This document shows, in pieces, positions 18,101-26,447 of a DNA stretch of 64,000 nucleotides. The notes under the pieces were generated by a model. That model did not search any database, was not told the origin of the DNA, and saw only the letters and a program-made list of their open reading frames with translations. Both the position numbers and the translations under genes were made by a program. Positions within the stretch are counted from its first letter, which is position 1. The number at the start of each line of letters is the position of its first letter. Source of the stretch: Bodonicaedibacter sp963693005 (GTDB lineage Bacteria; Pseudomonadota; Alphaproteobacteria; UBA6184); contig OY843726.1 of NCBI GenBank assembly GCA_963693005.1, forward strand, positions 998,566 through 1,062,565, read 5' to 3'.

Positions 18101-19244
18101 AGTAAAAGAAGGTGAAATGGTTTCTCGTGCTCAAATTTTGGCAGAGTGGGATCCTTATACGTTGCCGATTGTTACTGAAAAGGCAGGGCAAGTTCGCTAT
18201 TTAGACTTGTTGGATGGCGTATCTGTGCGTGAAACGGTTGATGAGTCCACTGGTATCTCAAGTCGCATAGTTACAGATTGGAAGCAATCATCGCGTGGTT
18301 CGAAACTGAAGCCGCGTATTGTGATCGTGGACGAAAAAGAAAACCCAATTACGTTAGACAATGATATGGAAGCGCGTTATTTCTTGTCTGCAGACGCTAT
18401 TTTGAGCGTAGAAAATGGACAAGAAGTGGGTGCGGGGTCTGTTTTGGGGCGTATTCCAGTTGAGACATCAAAGACACGAGATATTACGGGTGGTTTGCCA
18501 CGTATTGAAGAGTTGTTTGAGGCAAGAAAACCAAAAGATTGTGCGATTATTTGTGAAGTTGATGGCTTTGTAACATTTGGTAAAGATTACAAGAATAAGC
18601 GTCGTATTATCGTAACACCTAAGGATGAGTCGCTAGAAAGTGCGGAATATATGATTCCCAAAGGTAAATATGTGATGGTTCAAGAAGGTGACTTTATTCA
18701 TCGCGGAGACGTGATTATGGATGGTCATCAAGTACCACATGACATTTTGCAAGTTTTGGGAGTGCCTGCATTAGCAGATTACCTGATTAATGAAATTCAG
18801 GAAGTGTATCGTCTGCAAGGTGTGAAGATTGATGATAAACATATAGAAATGGTAATTCGCCAAATGCTGCGTAAGGTAGAAATCACACATTCGGGGGATA
18901 CTACGCACTCAGTAGGTGAGGTGATTGAGAAAGAAGACTTTGAAGCTGAAGTGTTAAAATCTGAAGCTGAAGGATTAGCTCCTCCTCAAGCCAAGCCTGT
19001 GCTTTTGGGTATTACTAAGGCGTCGTTGCAGACAAGGTCATTTATTTCTGCGGCATCTTTCCAGGAAACAACTAGAGTATTGACTGATGCGTCAATAGCT
19101 GGTAAAGTTGACAGACTTAAAGGTTTAAAGGAAAATGTCATTGTTGGTCGCTTGATTCCTGCTGGAACGGGCAGTATGACTCGACAAGTCCGACGTTTGG
19201 CCGCTGAAAAAGATCTAGAGTTGCTGGAGGCTGCAAAAGCTTAA
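15120..19244 (+). CDS. rpoC: DNA-directed RNA polymerase subunit beta'
   Basis: Carries the catalytic magnesium site and the sigma-binding coiled coil. The 1374-residue product has the N-terminal zinc-binding cysteines (CLCGKYK and CEKCGVE, about residues 71-90), the catalytic loop NADFDGDQM with Asp461, Asp463 and Asp465, and a second cysteine cluster CESKEGVCVKCYGRD at about 876-890. It is a normal-length, non-fused subunit with the start at ATG 15120 behind GAAAGGGAAACG. A long structured spacer separates it from rpsL. Confidence 0.99.
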   Translation: MTSLQAVFDKPDASEDFDFIRIGLASPEKIRSWSFGEVKKPETINYRTFKPEKDGLFCARIFGPVKDYECLCGKYKRMKFRGVICEKCGVEVTLSKVRRERMGHIELCSPVAHIWFTKSLPNRLALLLDMAAKDLDRVLYFENYVVVDPGLTELKANQLLSEEEYFDAQDQYGEDAFTAGIGAEALRQMLKRIDLLETRDRLRTDLQEVTSEVKRKKILKTLKITDDFLSSQSHPQWMVLDVVPVIPPELRPLVPLDGGRFATSDLNDLYRRVINRNNRLKRLMELHAPSIIVRNEKRMLQESVDALFDNGRRGRVIAGANKRPLKSISDMLKGKQGRFRQNLLGKRVDYSGRSVICVGPNLKLHQCGLPKKMALELFKPFVYARLEKYGMAPTIKAAKRMVERERVEVWDILEEVIREHPVMLNRAPTLHRLGIQAFEPILIEGKAIRLHPLVCTAFNADFDGDQMAVHVPLSIEAQLETRVLMMSTNNILSPASGRPIIVPSKDIVLGVYYITLQREGEKGEGMLFSSLGEIEYALDSGVVSMHAKIQALVPWADEDGNKITKRYETTPGRMILWNIMPKHHLLPFEMVNKLLTSKETTNLVDVVYRHCGQKTTAIFADKLMGLGFEYAGKSGISFGKADLVVPPAKQKLVDSTQKKVLEYETLYLDGLITRGEKQNKVIDAWSKCVDQVTDEMMKGISEMVPGKPVNSVYMMAHSGARGSAAQMRQLAGMRGLMAKTTGEIVETPIISNFKEGLNVLEYYTSTHGARKGLSDTALKTANSGYLTRRLVDVAQDCVIVEDDCGTDLGLTVKSVIDGGDVIASLEDRILGRVVAEDMVDPVSNKTLLTKDNLVDEDTLERLANSGVDSVKIRSVLTCESKEGVCVKCYGRDLARGTMVNIGEAVGVIAAQSIGEPGTQLTLRTFHVGGAAQRSAEQSTVESPIDGKAAFDNGFFVDRTDGTMAVLNRHTDMLVLDSLGREKLRHRLPYGATLKVKEGEMVSRAQILAEWDPYTLPIVTEKAGQVRYLDLLDGVSVRETVDESTGISSRIVTDWKQSSRGSKLKPRIVIVDEKENPITLDNDMEARYFLSADAILSVENGQEVGAGSVLGRIPVETSKTRDITGGLPRIEELFEARKPKDCAIICEVDGFVTFGKDYKNKRRIIVTPKDESLESAEYMIPKGKYVMVQEGDFIHRGDVIMDGHQVPHDILQVLGVPALADYLINEIQEVYRLQGVKIDDKHIEMVIRQMLRKVEITHSGDTTHSVGEVIEKEDFEAEVLKSEAEGLAPPQAKPVLLGITKASLQTRSFISAASFQETTRVLTDASIAGKVDRLKGLKENVIVGRLIPAGTGSMTRQVRRLAAEKDLELLEAAKA

Positions 19245-19283
19245 GGTAACACCTCTTAGATGTAGCCGATTAAAACTTTAGTA

Positions 19284-19381
19284 AGCCCTCTGCCCGAGCA
19301 GGGGGGCTGAAGTGTACGAAGCTTTCGTCAAAAGTGAGCTAGGGGTTAAGCCTAGCAGTTCGGGTGCAACATAACTGCACC
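19284..19381 (+). ncRNA. Three-hairpin leader RNA in front of rpsL
   Basis: Within the 175-nt rpoC-rpsL spacer three successive hairpins can be drawn: AGCCCTCTGC (19284-19293) with GCAGGGGGGCT (19298-19308, one bulge); GCTAGG (19338-19343) with CCTAGC (19351-19356); GGTGCA (19363-19368) with TGCACC (19376-19381). The last ends about 38 nt before the rpsL ATG. This looks like an S12-operon mRNA leader; S12-leader families are catalogued for other bacteria, but I cannot assign one. The ligand, likely a ribosomal protein, is inferred. Confidence 0.5.
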
Positions 19382-19419
19382 TAAAATATATTTTTGACTA
19401 AATAAAAAAGGATAGTGGA

Positions 19420-19791
19420 ATGCCAACTATTAATCAATTGATTAGAAACCCACGCAAAGTTAGGGCTGCGCGAAGCAAGGTTCCTGCGTTGAAGGCTTGC
19501 CCTCAGCGTCGTGGCGTGTGTACGCGTGTTACTACAACAACCCCTAAGAAGCCGAACTCGGCTTTGCGTAAAATTGCTCGTGTTCGCTTAACAAGCGGAT
19601 TTGAAGTTACTGCGTATATCCCCGGGGAAGGGCACAACTTGCAAGAGCACTCTGTTGTGTTGATTCGCGGTGGACGTGTGAAAGACCTTCCGGGTGTTCG
19701 TTACCATATTGTTCGTGGTGCGTTAGATACCCAAGGTGTAAAAGATCGTAAAAAAGGCCGTTCGAAATACGGCGCTAAGCGTCCTAAATAG
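19420..19791 (+). CDS. rpsL: 30S ribosomal protein S12
   Basis: Sits at the decoding centre and controls accuracy. The 123-residue product has the invariant TTTTPKKPNSALRK segment with the streptomycin-site lysine unaltered, and RGGRVKDLPGVRYH around the second resistance site and the methylthio-aspartate. RBS AAGGATAGTGGA precedes the ATG. It starts the str operon (rpsL-rpsG-fusA-tuf), which here follows rpoC. Confidence 0.98.
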   Translation: MPTINQLIRNPRKVRAARSKVPALKACPQRRGVCTRVTTTTPKKPNSALRKIARVRLTSGFEVTAYIPGEGHNLQEHSVVLIRGGRVKDLPGVRYHIVRGALDTQGVKDRKKGRSKYGAKRPK

Positions 19792-19802
19792 GAGGATATT
19801 AA

Positions 19803-20273
19803 ATGTCACGTCGTCGCGCCGCTGTTAAGCGTGAAATTTTACCCGATCCAAAGTTCGGGGATAAGGTAGTTACGAAATTCGTTAACTGTCTTATGTTTGA
19901 CGGAAAGAAATCCGTTGCTGAAAATATAGTTTATGAAGCTTTGACCGGAGCCAATAAAAAGTTGGGTCGCCCTGAGGTTGAGTTGTTCCATGAAGTTCTG
20001 GGGAATGTAAGGCCAGATCTTGAGGTGCGCTCTCGCCGTGTGGGTGGAGCAACTTATCAGGTTCCTGTAGAGGTTCGTCCTATTCGTGCTCAAGCATTAG
20101 CGATCCGTTGGATCATTGAGGCTGCTCGCAAACGTTCTGAAAACACAATGACAGAGCGTTTGGCGAATGAGTTTATTGATGCATATCAAAAGCGTGGTTC
20201 TTCAGTGAAAAAGCGTGAGGATACTCACAAAATGGCTGAAGCAAACCGTGCGTTTGCTCATTATCGTTGGTAG
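19803..20273 (+). CDS. rpsG: 30S ribosomal protein S7
   Basis: Primary 16S rRNA-binding protein that nucleates the 30S head and contacts the E-site tRNA. The 156-residue length matches the short S7 form. It contains PDPKFGDKVVTKFVNCLM near the N-terminus and the conserved GGATYQVPVEVRPIRAQALA (about residues 80-100). RBS GGAGGATATTAA. In other bacteria S7 represses str-operon translation; the short spacers here leave no obvious separate site. Confidence 0.98.
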   Translation: MSRRRAAVKREILPDPKFGDKVVTKFVNCLMFDGKKSVAENIVYEALTGANKKLGRPEVELFHEVLGNVRPDLEVRSRRVGGATYQVPVEVRPIRAQALAIRWIIEAARKRSENTMTERLANEFIDAYQKRGSSVKKREDTHKMAEANRAFAHYRW

Positions 20274-20279
20274 GTGAAA

Positions 20280-22358
20280 ATGTCACGTATTCCTTATGAA
20301 AAATACCGCAATATAGGCATTATGGCCCATATTGATGCGGGTAAAACAACTACAACTGAGCGTGTTCTGTACTATACAGGAAAAACGTATAAGATTGGTG
20401 AGGTGCACGAAGGTGCAGCCACTATGGATTGGATGGAGCAAGAGCAGGAGCGGGGTATTACGATTACGTCTGCTGCGACGACTTGTTTCTGGAATGACCA
20501 CAACATCAATATCATTGATACTCCTGGCCACGTTGACTTTACGATTGAAGTTGAGCGATCTTTGCGAGTTTTGGATGGTGCAGTTACTGTATTTGACAGT
20601 GTTGCTGGAGTTGAGCCTCAGTCAGAGACTGTTTGGCGCCAGGCTGATAAATATGATGTGCCGCGTATTTGTTTTGTAAACAAAATGGATCGTACTGGTG
20701 CTAACTTTTATCGCACTGTAGATATGATTATCGACCGTTTGGGTGCTGTTCCTTTGGTGATTAACTTGCCGATTGGGTCAGAGGCAGACTTCCAGGGGGT
20801 TATTGACTTGGTCAAAATGAAGGCTGTTATTTGGGAGGGTGAAGACTTAGGAGCGAAGTATTCCTATGTTGATATCCCTGCTGACATGCAAGAAAAAGCG
20901 GCTGAATGGCGTGTGAAGCTGCTAGAGACGGCAGTTGAACAGGACGACGACGCTATGGAGGCTTACTTGAATGGTGAAGAGCCATCTGAGGAAGTTTTAA
21001 AAGCTTGTATCCGAAAGGGGACGGTTGCGTTTTCTTTTGTTCCAGTTTTGTGTGGTTCGGCCTTTAAAAACAAGGGTGTTCAAACATTATTAGATGCTGT
21101 TGTTGACTTTTTGCCATCGCCAGCGGACTTGGGTAAGGTTGAGGGTGTGTTGCCTGATACTGAAGAGGTTGCTGAGCGTAAGTTTATTGACGAAGAGCCT
21201 TTTTCAGCTTTGGCCTTTAAAATTATGACAGACCCTTTTGTTGGTAGCTTGACGTTTGCTCGTGTGTACTCAGGTACGCTTGATTCAGGTAGTTACGTTT
21301 TGAACTCTACCAAAGGTAAGCGTGAGCGTGTCGGCCGTATGTTAAAAATGCACTCTAATGATCGTGAAGATATTAAAATTGCGCGTGCGGGTGATATTAT
21401 TGCGTTATGTGGGTTGAAAGATACCGTAACTGGTGACACATTGTGCGATACAGTTAAGCCTATTATCCTGGAGAAAATGGAGTTTCCTGAGCCAGTGATT
21501 GAAGTTGCAGTTGAGCCTAAGACAAAGGCTGACCAAGAAAAAATGGGTTTGGCTTTGAATCGTTTGGCCGCTGAAGATCCTTCTTTTCGAGTGACTTCTG
21601 ATATTGAGTCGGGACAAACAGTGATTAAGGGGATGGGGGAGCTTCATCTTGATATTATCGTTGACCGTATGCGTCGCGAATTTAAAGTTGAAGCAAACGT
21701 AGGTCAGCCTCAGGTTGCTTATCGTGAAACTATTACCCGTTCGTATGAGATCGAATACCAACACAAAAAGCAATCTGGTGGAGCAGGTCAATATGCGAAA
21801 ATTAAACTGCTTATTGAGCCTCAAGAAGCTGGCGAAGGGTTTCTTTTTGAGAATAAAATCGTAGGTGGTTCTGTTCCTAAAGAGTATATCCCTGGTGTAG
21901 AAAAGGGTATACGTGATGCGATGGAAAATGGTATTATTGCTGGATTTCCAACAATTGACTTCAAGGTGATGTTGATTGATGGTGCTTATCATGATGTTGA
22001 CTCTAGTGTCATGGCCTTTGAAATCGCGGGCCGTTCTGCGTTCCGTGAAGGTGTTAAAAGTTGTGGAGCAGTATTGCTAGAGCCGATGATGAAGGTTGAG
22101 GTTGTAACCCCTGAAGAGTATATGGGGGATATTATTGGAGACTTGAACAGTCGACGAGGTCAAGTCTCAGGAATGGAACAACGAGGCATTGCGCGTGTTG
22201 TTAGCGCCTTGGTTCCATTGGCAAATATGTTTGGTTACATTAATACTTTGCGTTCTATGAGTCAGGGACGAGCTCAGTATTCGATGGTATTCGAGCATTA
22301 TGCACAAGCACCTCAGAGCGTTGCTGATGAAGTTGCTGAAAAAATAGCAGGTAAGTAA
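20280..22358 (+). CDS. fusA: Elongation factor G
   Basis: GTPase that drives ribosomal translocation and, with RRF, subunit recycling. I take the ATG at 20280 (MSRIPYEKYRNIGIM, 692 residues), 6 nt after the rpsG stop; a GTG at 20274 would also be in frame. G1 loop AHIDAGKTTTTE at about 17-28, G3 DTPGHVDF, G4 NKMD, and five-domain length are all present. No sign of the EF-G2 or tetracycline-protection paralogues. Confidence 0.98.
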   Translation: MSRIPYEKYRNIGIMAHIDAGKTTTTERVLYYTGKTYKIGEVHEGAATMDWMEQEQERGITITSAATTCFWNDHNINIIDTPGHVDFTIEVERSLRVLDGAVTVFDSVAGVEPQSETVWRQADKYDVPRICFVNKMDRTGANFYRTVDMIIDRLGAVPLVINLPIGSEADFQGVIDLVKMKAVIWEGEDLGAKYSYVDIPADMQEKAAEWRVKLLETAVEQDDDAMEAYLNGEEPSEEVLKACIRKGTVAFSFVPVLCGSAFKNKGVQTLLDAVVDFLPSPADLGKVEGVLPDTEEVAERKFIDEEPFSALAFKIMTDPFVGSLTFARVYSGTLDSGSYVLNSTKGKRERVGRMLKMHSNDREDIKIARAGDIIALCGLKDTVTGDTLCDTVKPIILEKMEFPEPVIEVAVEPKTKADQEKMGLALNRLAAEDPSFRVTSDIESGQTVIKGMGELHLDIIVDRMRREFKVEANVGQPQVAYRETITRSYEIEYQHKKQSGGAGQYAKIKLLIEPQEAGEGFLFENKIVGGSVPKEYIPGVEKGIRDAMENGIIAGFPTIDFKVMLIDGAYHDVDSSVMAFEIAGRSAFREGVKSCGAVLLEPMMKVEVVTPEEYMGDIIGDLNSRRGQVSGMEQRGIARVVSALVPLANMFGYINTLRSMSQGRAQYSMVFEHYAQAPQSVADEVAEKIAGK

Positions 22359-22373
22359 GGAAAGGATATTTAG

Positions 22374-23564
22374 ATGTCTAAAGAAAAATTTGAAAGAAAT
22401 AAACCACATTGTAACATTGGTACAATTGGACACGTTGACCATGGTAAAACGTCATTAACAGCTGCGATCACTAAGGTTTTGTCTGAAGCTGGTGGTGCTG
22501 TATTTAAAGACTATGCTGATATTGACGGAGCTCCTGAAGAAAGAGCTCGTGGTATTACGATTAATACTGCGCACGTTGAGTATGAAACTGGAAACCGTCA
22601 CTATGCTCACGTTGATTGCCCAGGTCACGCCGACTACGTAAAGAACATGATTACTGGTGCTGCGCAGATGGATGGAGCGATTTTGGTTGTGAACGCTGCC
22701 GATGGGCCTATGCCACAAACACGTGAGCACATTCTTTTGGCGCGTCAGGTTGGTGTGCCTGCGATCGTTGTGTTCTTGAACAAGTGCGATATGGTTGATG
22801 ATGAGGAGCTTCTAGACTTAGTTGAAATGGAAGTTCGAGAACTGTTAAGTGCCTACGATTTCCCTGGTGATGATATTCCAGTTATTCGCGGAAGTGCGTT
22901 GAAAGCTCTTGAAGGTGACAAAGGTCCAATCGGGTCGGAAGCTATCATGAAGTTGATGGCGCAAGTTGATGAATATATTCCTCAACCAGCCCGTGCAATT
23001 GACCTTCCTTTCTTGTTGCCAATTGAAGATGTGTTCTCTATTTCTGGTCGCGGTACAGTTGTGACTGGTCGTGTTGAGCGTGGTGCAGTAAACGTTGGTG
23101 ATGAAGTTGAAATCGTTGGTTTGAAAGAAACAACTAAAACAATCGTTACTGGTGTTGAAATGTTCCGCAAATTGTTGGATCGTGGTGAAGCTGGTGATAA
23201 CGTTGGTGCGTTGATTCGCGGAGTAAAACGTGAAGAAGTTGAGCGCGGACAGGTTTTGGCGAAGCCAGGAACTATTCACCCACACACCACTTTTTCTGCT
23301 GAGGTTTATATCTTGAAAGAAGAAGAAGGTGGGCGTCACAAGCCTTTCTTTGATGGGTACCGTCCTCAATTCTATTTCCGTACAACTGACGTGACTGGTG
23401 TTGTAAAATTACCAGAAGGTACGAAGATGGTAATGCCAGGCGAAAACATCACTATGGAAGCAGAATTGATTGCTCCAATCGCGATGGACGAAGGTTTGCG
23501 CTTCGCGATTCGTGAAGGTGGTCGCACAATCGGATCTGGTGTTGTATCAAAGATTGTTAAATAA
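22374..23564 (+). CDS. tuf: Elongation factor Tu
   Basis: Delivers aminoacyl-tRNA to the ribosome as a GTP complex. The 396-residue product has G1 GHVDHGKT (residues 18-25), the effector region with EERARGITINTAHVEYE, G3 DCPGHADY, G4 NKCD and the domain II/III segments. RBS GGAAAGGATATTTAG. This is the only tuf copy in the window: no second copy lies upstream of tRNA-Trp, where many proteobacteria keep one. A terminator-like hairpin follows. Confidence 0.98.
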   Translation: MSKEKFERNKPHCNIGTIGHVDHGKTSLTAAITKVLSEAGGAVFKDYADIDGAPEERARGITINTAHVEYETGNRHYAHVDCPGHADYVKNMITGAAQMDGAILVVNAADGPMPQTREHILLARQVGVPAIVVFLNKCDMVDDEELLDLVEMEVRELLSAYDFPGDDIPVIRGSALKALEGDKGPIGSEAIMKLMAQVDEYIPQPARAIDLPFLLPIEDVFSISGRGTVVTGRVERGAVNVGDEVEIVGLKETTKTIVTGVEMFRKLLDRGEAGDNVGALIRGVKREEVERGQVLAKPGTIHPHTTFSAEVYILKEEEGGRHKPFFDGYRPQFYFRTTDVTGVVKLPEGTKMVMPGENITMEAELIAPIAMDEGLRFAIREGGRTIGSGVVSKIVK

Positions 23565-23576
23565 GTTAAATAAATC

Positions 23577-23607
23577 AAGGGCCCCATACGGGGCTCTTGA
23601 ATTTTTT
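23577..23607 (+). terminator. Rho-independent terminator between tuf and rpsJ
   Basis: Nine-bp stem AAGGGCCCC (23577-23585) / GGGGCTCTT (23590-23598) with loop ATAC and one G-U pair, followed by GAATTTTTT. It sits at the str/S10 operon boundary. No clear promoter follows in the 18 nt left before rpsJ, so it probably acts as a partial terminator that lowers S10-operon expression relative to EF-Tu. Confidence 0.8.
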
Positions 23608-23624
23608 ATTAAATTGGATATAAT

Positions 23625-23930
23625 ATGTCACAAAATATACGTATTCGTTTAAAGGCGTTTGATAGCGGAATTCTGGATCAATCAGCCGGCGAGATAGTAG
23701 GTACTGCAAAGCGTACGGGAGCAAAAGTATGTGGGCCAGTTCCATTGCCAACTCGTACTGAACGATATACTGTAAATAGGTCTCCTCATATTGACAAGAA
23801 GTCTCGTGAGCAATTTGAAATTCGCACACATAAGCGCTTGTTAGATATCGTGGATTGGTCGCCTCAGACTGTAGATGCTTTAATGAAGTTAGATCTACCT
23901 TCTGGTGTGGAAGTTGAAATAAAACTATAA
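23625..23930 (+). CDS. rpsJ: 30S ribosomal protein S10 (NusE)
   Basis: Part of the 30S head and, as NusE, partner of NusB and NusG in transcription antitermination and coupling. The 101-residue product contains IRIRLKAFDSGILDQSAGEI at the start and the long loop with PLPTRTERYTVNRSPHIDKK. First gene of the S10 operon. It has a weak ribosome-binding site (the spacer is AT-rich: TTGGATATAAT). Confidence 0.98.
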   Translation: MSQNIRIRLKAFDSGILDQSAGEIVGTAKRTGAKVCGPVPLPTRTERYTVNRSPHIDKKSREQFEIRTHKRLLDIVDWSPQTVDALMKLDLPSGVEVEIKL

Positions 23931-23942
23931 AGGAATTGGACT

Positions 23943-24659
23943 ATGCGTACTGGTTTAATTGCGGAAAAAATGGGTATGTCTCGTTTCTTTGACGAGAATG
24001 GTATTCATGTCCCCGTAACACTCCTTAAAGTTGAGGGGTGCCAAGTGGTATCTGTTCGTACAGAAGAAAAGAACGGCTACTCAGCAATCCAATTAGGCGT
24101 TGGAAAGATTAACCCAAAGAATGTAAAGAAACCCTTAAGAGGTCACTTTGCAAAGGCTGGTGTTGAACCAAAGCGTAAATTGGCTGAGTTTCGTGTTTCA
24201 TCTGATGCGTTATTAAATGTAGGTGAAGAAGTGACTGTAGATCACTTTGTTAAAGGTCAGCATGTTGATGTGACTGGTACATCTGTTGGTAAAGGATTTG
24301 CGGGTGTGATGAAGCGCTGGAATTACGGGGGTGGCCGAGCTACTCACGGTAACTCTTTGGCTCACCGTACTCCCGGTTCAACAGGGATGTGTCAGGATCC
24401 AGGGCGAGTTATTCCTGGAACTAAAATGCCTGGTCAAATGGGAAACAAGAAACGTACAGCTATGAACCTTGAGATTGTTGGAACTGACCTTGAAAAAGGC
24501 ATAGTTCTTGTAAAGGGCGCGCTGCCTGGTGCAATTGGTTCGTTTGTTTTGGTTCGTGATGCGGTTAAGAAGAAAATGCCTGAAAATTTACCTTTTCCTG
24601 CAGCTATTCGTAAATCGAGCGAATCAGATGTAAATGCAAATTCTGAAGCGGCTGAATAG
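23943..24659 (+). CDS. rplC: 50S ribosomal protein L3
   Basis: Early assembly protein whose long extension reaches the peptidyl-transferase centre. The 238-residue product has the extension around GGGRATHGNSLAHRTPGSTG (about 138-157), containing the stretch MCQDPGRVIPGTKMPGQMG where L3 is methylated in some bacteria. Slightly long at the C-terminus compared with E. coli (209), an Asn/Ser/Glu-rich tail that is common in alphaproteobacteria. RBS AAAGGAATTGG. Confidence 0.97.
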   Translation: MRTGLIAEKMGMSRFFDENGIHVPVTLLKVEGCQVVSVRTEEKNGYSAIQLGVGKINPKNVKKPLRGHFAKAGVEPKRKLAEFRVSSDALLNVGEEVTVDHFVKGQHVDVTGTSVGKGFAGVMKRWNYGGGRATHGNSLAHRTPGSTGMCQDPGRVIPGTKMPGQMGNKKRTAMNLEIVGTDLEKGIVLVKGALPGAIGSFVLVRDAVKKKMPENLPFPAAIRKSSESDVNANSEAAE

Positions 24660-24673
24660 GATAGGGTGAAACA

Positions 24674-25297
24674 ATGAAAACACAAGTTTTAAATCTTGAG
24701 AACAAGAAAGCTGGTGACCTAACCTTGGATGCATCTGTATTTGGTGTAGAGGTTCGTCGCGATATTTTGGCTCGAGTGATTTATTGGCAATTGGCTAAGC
24801 ATCGCCAAGGTACGCACTCAACACGTAATGTGAGTGAAATTAGTGGAACAACGCGCAAGCCGTTCCGCCAAAAAGGTACAGGTAATGCACGTCAGGGTTC
24901 CTTGAGAAGTGCTCAAATGCGTACAGGTGGTGTGGCTCATGGTCCTCGCCCACGCAGTCATGAGCATGATCTTCCGAAGAAGGTCCGTGCGCTTGGATTG
25001 CGTTGCGCATTGTCTAGAAAAATGGAAGAAAAGAAACTTATTATTGTTGATTCTCTTGAAATGTCTACTCATAAGACAAAGGATTTGCAATCAAAGCTGC
25101 AAGGTTTTGGTTTTGATTCCGCGTTATTTATTGGAGCTGGACAAGTAGATGAAAAGTTCTTTCGTGCAGTGCAGAATATTCCTAAAATGGATGTTCTTCT
25201 AACTGACGGTGCGAACGTATACGATATTTTGCGTCGTGATGCGCTAGTTATCACGCAAGATGCAGTTAAGAAGTTAGAGGAGCGTTTAAAGAAATGA
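24674..25297 (+). CDS. rplD: 50S ribosomal protein L4
   Basis: Lines the exit tunnel with its extended loop; in E. coli it also represses the S10 operon. The 207-residue product carries the loop GTTRKPFRQKGTGNARQGSL (about 56-75), where macrolide-resistance changes occur elsewhere; no unusual residue is apparent there. No S10-type leader hairpin that L4 would bind was recognised before rpsJ. The stop overlaps the rplW start (ATGA). Confidence 0.97.
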   Translation: MKTQVLNLENKKAGDLTLDASVFGVEVRRDILARVIYWQLAKHRQGTHSTRNVSEISGTTRKPFRQKGTGNARQGSLRSAQMRTGGVAHGPRPRSHEHDLPKKVRALGLRCALSRKMEEKKLIIVDSLEMSTHKTKDLQSKLQGFGFDSALFIGAGQVDEKFFRAVQNIPKMDVLLTDGANVYDILRRDALVITQDAVKKLEERLKK

Positions 25298-25626
25298 TGA
25301 ATCACGGAAGTCGTAAAGTTCATGTGATCAGCAAGGAACGTCAGTACAACGTAATTCGCGCTCCTCACATAACTGAAAAATCAACAGCATGTGCTGAAAA
25401 GAACTGTGTTGTATTTAAGGTCGCTTCAGATGCAACAAAGCATGAACTAAAGCAAGCAGTTGAAAATATTTTTAACGTAAAAGTTGAGAAAATTAATACA
25501 GCGATCACAAAAGGTAAAACAAAACGTTTTCGTGGTCGAAAAGGAAAACAGTCAGATCTGAAAAAGGCCTATGTGCGTTTAGCCGAAGGTCAATCTATAG
25601 ATCTAAGTGCAGGGATGATTAAATGA
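25294..25626 (+). CDS. rplW: 50S ribosomal protein L23
   Basis: Sits at the tunnel exit and docks trigger factor and SRP. The 110-residue product is a little longer than the usual 95-100, owing to an N-terminal extension (MMNHGSRKVHVISKERQYN) before the conserved VIRAPHITEKST. It overlaps rplD by 4 nt; a second ATG at 25297 is in frame and equally possible. An internal start nearer the conserved part would shorten it to family length, but no better ribosome-binding site is seen. Confidence 0.95.
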   Translation: MMNHGSRKVHVISKERQYNVIRAPHITEKSTACAEKNCVVFKVASDATKHELKQAVENIFNVKVEKINTAITKGKTKRFRGRKGKQSDLKKAYVRLAEGQSIDLSAGMIK

Positions 25627-26435
25627 GTTTAAAACTATTTAAACCTGTCACCCCAGGGCGCCGCCAATTAGTTTTGGTGGACCGTTCCGAGTTATGGAAA
25701 GGTGATCCTGAGAAGTCTTTGACGGAAGGTCTCCGCAAGCAGGGTGGACGAAATAACACTGGGCGCATTACAGTGCGCCATCAAGGTGGAGGACATAAGC
25801 GCCGATATCGTATGATCGACTTTAAGCGTCGTACTGCGGGTATTGCTACGGTTGAACGTTTAGAGTACGACCCAAACAGAACTAGCTTCATTGCATTGGT
25901 TCGTTATGAGGATCAATCTCTTTCGTACATTATAGCACCGCAGCGTTTAAAGGTTGGGGACAAGATTGAGTCTGGTCCCAAGTCTGATATTAAGCCTGGG
26001 AATGCATTACCATTGCGAAATATTCCAATTGGTACTTTGATACATAATGTTGAGTTAAAAAGCGGCAAGGGTGGGCAAATTGCTCGTGCTGCCGGATCTT
26101 TTGTTCAGCTTGTTGGGCGTGATGGTGATTTGGTGCAGCTAAAGCTTAAGTCAGGTGAGTTGCGTTTAGTTCATGCGGATTGTTATGCAACAATTGGCGC
26201 GGTTTCGAACCAAGATCACAAAAACGAAAACTCTGGTAAGGCGGGACGTTCACGCTGGAAGGGTATTCGTCCATGTACGCGTGGTATTGCTATGAACCCA
26301 GTAGATCACCCTCATGGTGGTCGTACAAACGGTGGTACTAACTGGAAAACACCTTGGGGTAAAGAAACTAAAGGTAAACGTACGCGTAGCAACAAGCTTA
26401 CGCAAAAGTACATTATGCGTCGTCGCAGTAAGTAG
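25623..26435 (+). CDS. rplB: 50S ribosomal protein L2
   Basis: Largest conserved 50S protein, needed for subunit association and peptidyl transfer. The 270-residue product has the N-terminal RGGRNNTGRITVRHQGGGHK-type domain and the SH3-like core. In the most conserved C-terminal part it reads NPVDHPHGG-RTNGGTNWKTPWG: the GEG usually found after HPHGG is missing, although the functional histidine (His229 in E. coli numbering) is kept. Overlaps rplW by 4 nt. Confidence 0.97.
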   Translation: MSLKLFKPVTPGRRQLVLVDRSELWKGDPEKSLTEGLRKQGGRNNTGRITVRHQGGGHKRRYRMIDFKRRTAGIATVERLEYDPNRTSFIALVRYEDQSLSYIIAPQRLKVGDKIESGPKSDIKPGNALPLRNIPIGTLIHNVELKSGKGGQIARAAGSFVQLVGRDGDLVQLKLKSGELRLVHADCYATIGAVSNQDHKNENSGKAGRSRWKGIRPCTRGIAMNPVDHPHGGRTNGGTNWKTPWGKETKGKRTRSNKLTQKYIMRRRSK

Positions 26436-26447
26436 AAGGGTAAATAA

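Noticed and set aside
21405..21992. 195-codon open frame antisense to fusA
   Set aside because: Shadow frame; low-complexity Phe/Asn/Thr-rich sequence and no features of a protein family.
22845..23369. 174-codon open frame antisense to tuf
   Set aside because: Follows from the codon bias of tuf; no supporting signals.
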